Below are positions 63,425 to 64,000 of a stretch of DNA of 64,000 bases, piece by piece. The DNA is from Dryocola sp. LX212 (lineage in GTDB: Bacteria > Pseudomonadota > Gammaproteobacteria > Enterobacterales > Enterobacteriaceae): the NCBI GenBank assembly GCA_041504365.1, contig CP167917.1, forward strand, positions 2,294,001 to 2,358,000, given 5' to 3'. The first letter of the stretch is position 1; the number at the start of each line of letters is the position of its first letter. Under the pieces are notes generated by a model. That model did no database searches, was not told where the DNA came from, and saw nothing but the letters and a program-made list of their open reading frames with translations. Made by a program: the position numbers and the translations under genes.

Positions 63425-64000
63425 TTATTTCCCCTGCAGAACGATTTCCGCCGCCTTTGCCAGCACGTCGCGGCGCGCTTCGGCATCCTGCTTATGCTGG
63501 GTGAAATAGACGGTCAGCACCTGCGGAGCTTTTTGCGGCGGCCAGATCACCGCCACGTCGTTGGTGGTGCCGTAATCCCCGGCGCCGGTTTTATCCCCCA
63601 CCACCCAGCCTTCCGGCGTGCCCGCGCGGATACTTTTCGCGCCCGTCTGGTTCTGTTTCATCCAGTTCTGCAGCAGCTGTTTTTGCTCTGCTTTAAGGGC
63701 ATTGCCCAGCACCAGCTTTTGCAGGTTGGCGGCCATTGCCTCCGGCGTGGTGGTATCACGCTCGTCGCCTGGAATGGCGGTGTTCAGCTCCGGCTCCCAG
63801 CGGACGAGGTGGGTTTTACCGTCCCCTAAAGTTGCGGCAAGCTGGGCAATGCCTGACGGCCCACCAATTTCTTTAAGCAGGATATTCCCGGCAGTGTTAT
63901 CGCTCCATTCAATTGCCGCTGCTGCGATATCCGTCATTTTCATGCCCTTCCCGACGTGCTTCTCCGTCACGGGGGACCAGCTCACCAGGTCGCTTTGCTG
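63425..64000 (-). CDS. Class A beta-lactamase (5' end beyond window)
   Basis: The last 191 codons of a class A serine beta-lactamase gene. Visible motifs are the SDN loop (WSDNTAGN), the omega-loop EPELN with the deacylating Glu and Asn (near position 166-170 by Ambler numbering), and KTG in VGDKTGAGDYGTTND. The signal peptide and the catalytic SxxK lie outside the window. The omega-loop and GDYGTTND tail resemble the chromosomal extended-spectrum enzymes of enterobacteria (CTX-M, OXY, and relatives) more than TEM/SHV. The position after KTG is Ala, where CTX-M has Ser. The stop lies 53 bp upstream of the trg promoter. Confidence 0.9.
   Translation of the reverse strand, partial: QQSDLVSWSPVTEKHVGKGMKMTDIAAAAIEWSDNTAGNILLKEIGGPSGIAQLAATLGDGKTHLVRWEPELNTAIPGDERDTTTPEAMAANLQKLVLGNALKAEQKQLLQNWMKQNQTGAKSIRAGTPEGWVVGDKTGAGDYGTTNDVAVIWPPQKAPQVLTVYFTQHKQDAEARRDVLAKAAEIVLQGK

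Noticed and set aside
1-64000. CRISPR arrays, tRNA/rRNA genes, prophage or complete insertion sequences
   Set aside because: No regularly spaced direct repeats, no tRNA-like cloverleaf with CCA end, no phage genes and no transposase gene were seen by eye. A tRNA scan and profile search could confirm.

Overview
The window is a chromosomal segment of a gammaproteobacterium of the family Enterobacteriaceae. The evidence is many genes recognisable as orthologues of Escherichia coli/Salmonella genes (cigR, mdtNOP with ytcA, acuI, dsbG, uxaB, glsB-sad-yneJ, sotB, marC-marRAB-eamA-ydeE, ydcY, ydcF, trg), an intact mar operator, and several E. coli-like gene orders. Genus cannot be fixed from the sequence alone. 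The gene order is a mosaic: blocks of the E. coli 32-36 min region are kept, but accessory catabolic, transport and toxin-antitoxin modules sit between them.

Layout. 1-7.5 kb: end of cigR, a periplasmic metallo-beta-lactamase-fold hydrolase, a MipA/OmpV outer-membrane protein, and the ytcA-mdtNOP tripartite efflux operon. 8-11.1 kb: two adjacent broken cyclic-di-GMP signalling genes. 11.1-15.9 kb: small housekeeping genes (ynfU-like, SYLF lipoprotein, flxA-like, VF530), acuI-dsbG and an enoyl reductase. 16-21.3 kb: uxaB, two small genes, a degenerate GGDKF protein and a membrane GGEEF cyclase. 21.6-29.1 kb: a LysR/binding protein/tricarballylate-type transporter module and the complete L-rhamnonate operon rhmR-rhmD-rhmT-rhmA with a CRP site. 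29.3-32.9 kb: glsB, sad, yneJ. 33-38 kb: an orphan TRAP binding protein, a PhzF protein, sotB, and a RES-type toxin-antitoxin pair inserted beside marC. 38-42.3 kb: marC, marRAB, eamA, ydeE. 43.2-54.9 kb: a full urea module (allophanate hydrolase, urea carboxylase, GntR regulator, UrtABCDE urea ABC transporter) on one strand behind a sigma-54-type promoter. 55-64 kb: ydcY, a peptide-binding protein, a phytase-like esterase, a 710-bp IS50-ended non-coding element, ydcF, a lipoprotein/coiled-coil pair, trg and the 3' part of a class A beta-lactamase gene.

The most unusual object is the non-coding element at 58704-59413. Its ends resemble the outside and inside ends of IS50/Tn5, it is flanked by an imperfect 8-bp repeat, and it holds two inverted copies of a multi-branched stem-loop sequence. 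Between the copies the hairpin stems have changed on both sides while the loops stayed the same, which is the signature of a conserved folded RNA or single-stranded DNA. A second point is a set of three sigma-28-type promoters (flxA-like, trg, and an unrecognised coiled-coil/lipoprotein operon behind trg), which links two unknown genes to the flagellar/chemotaxis regulon.
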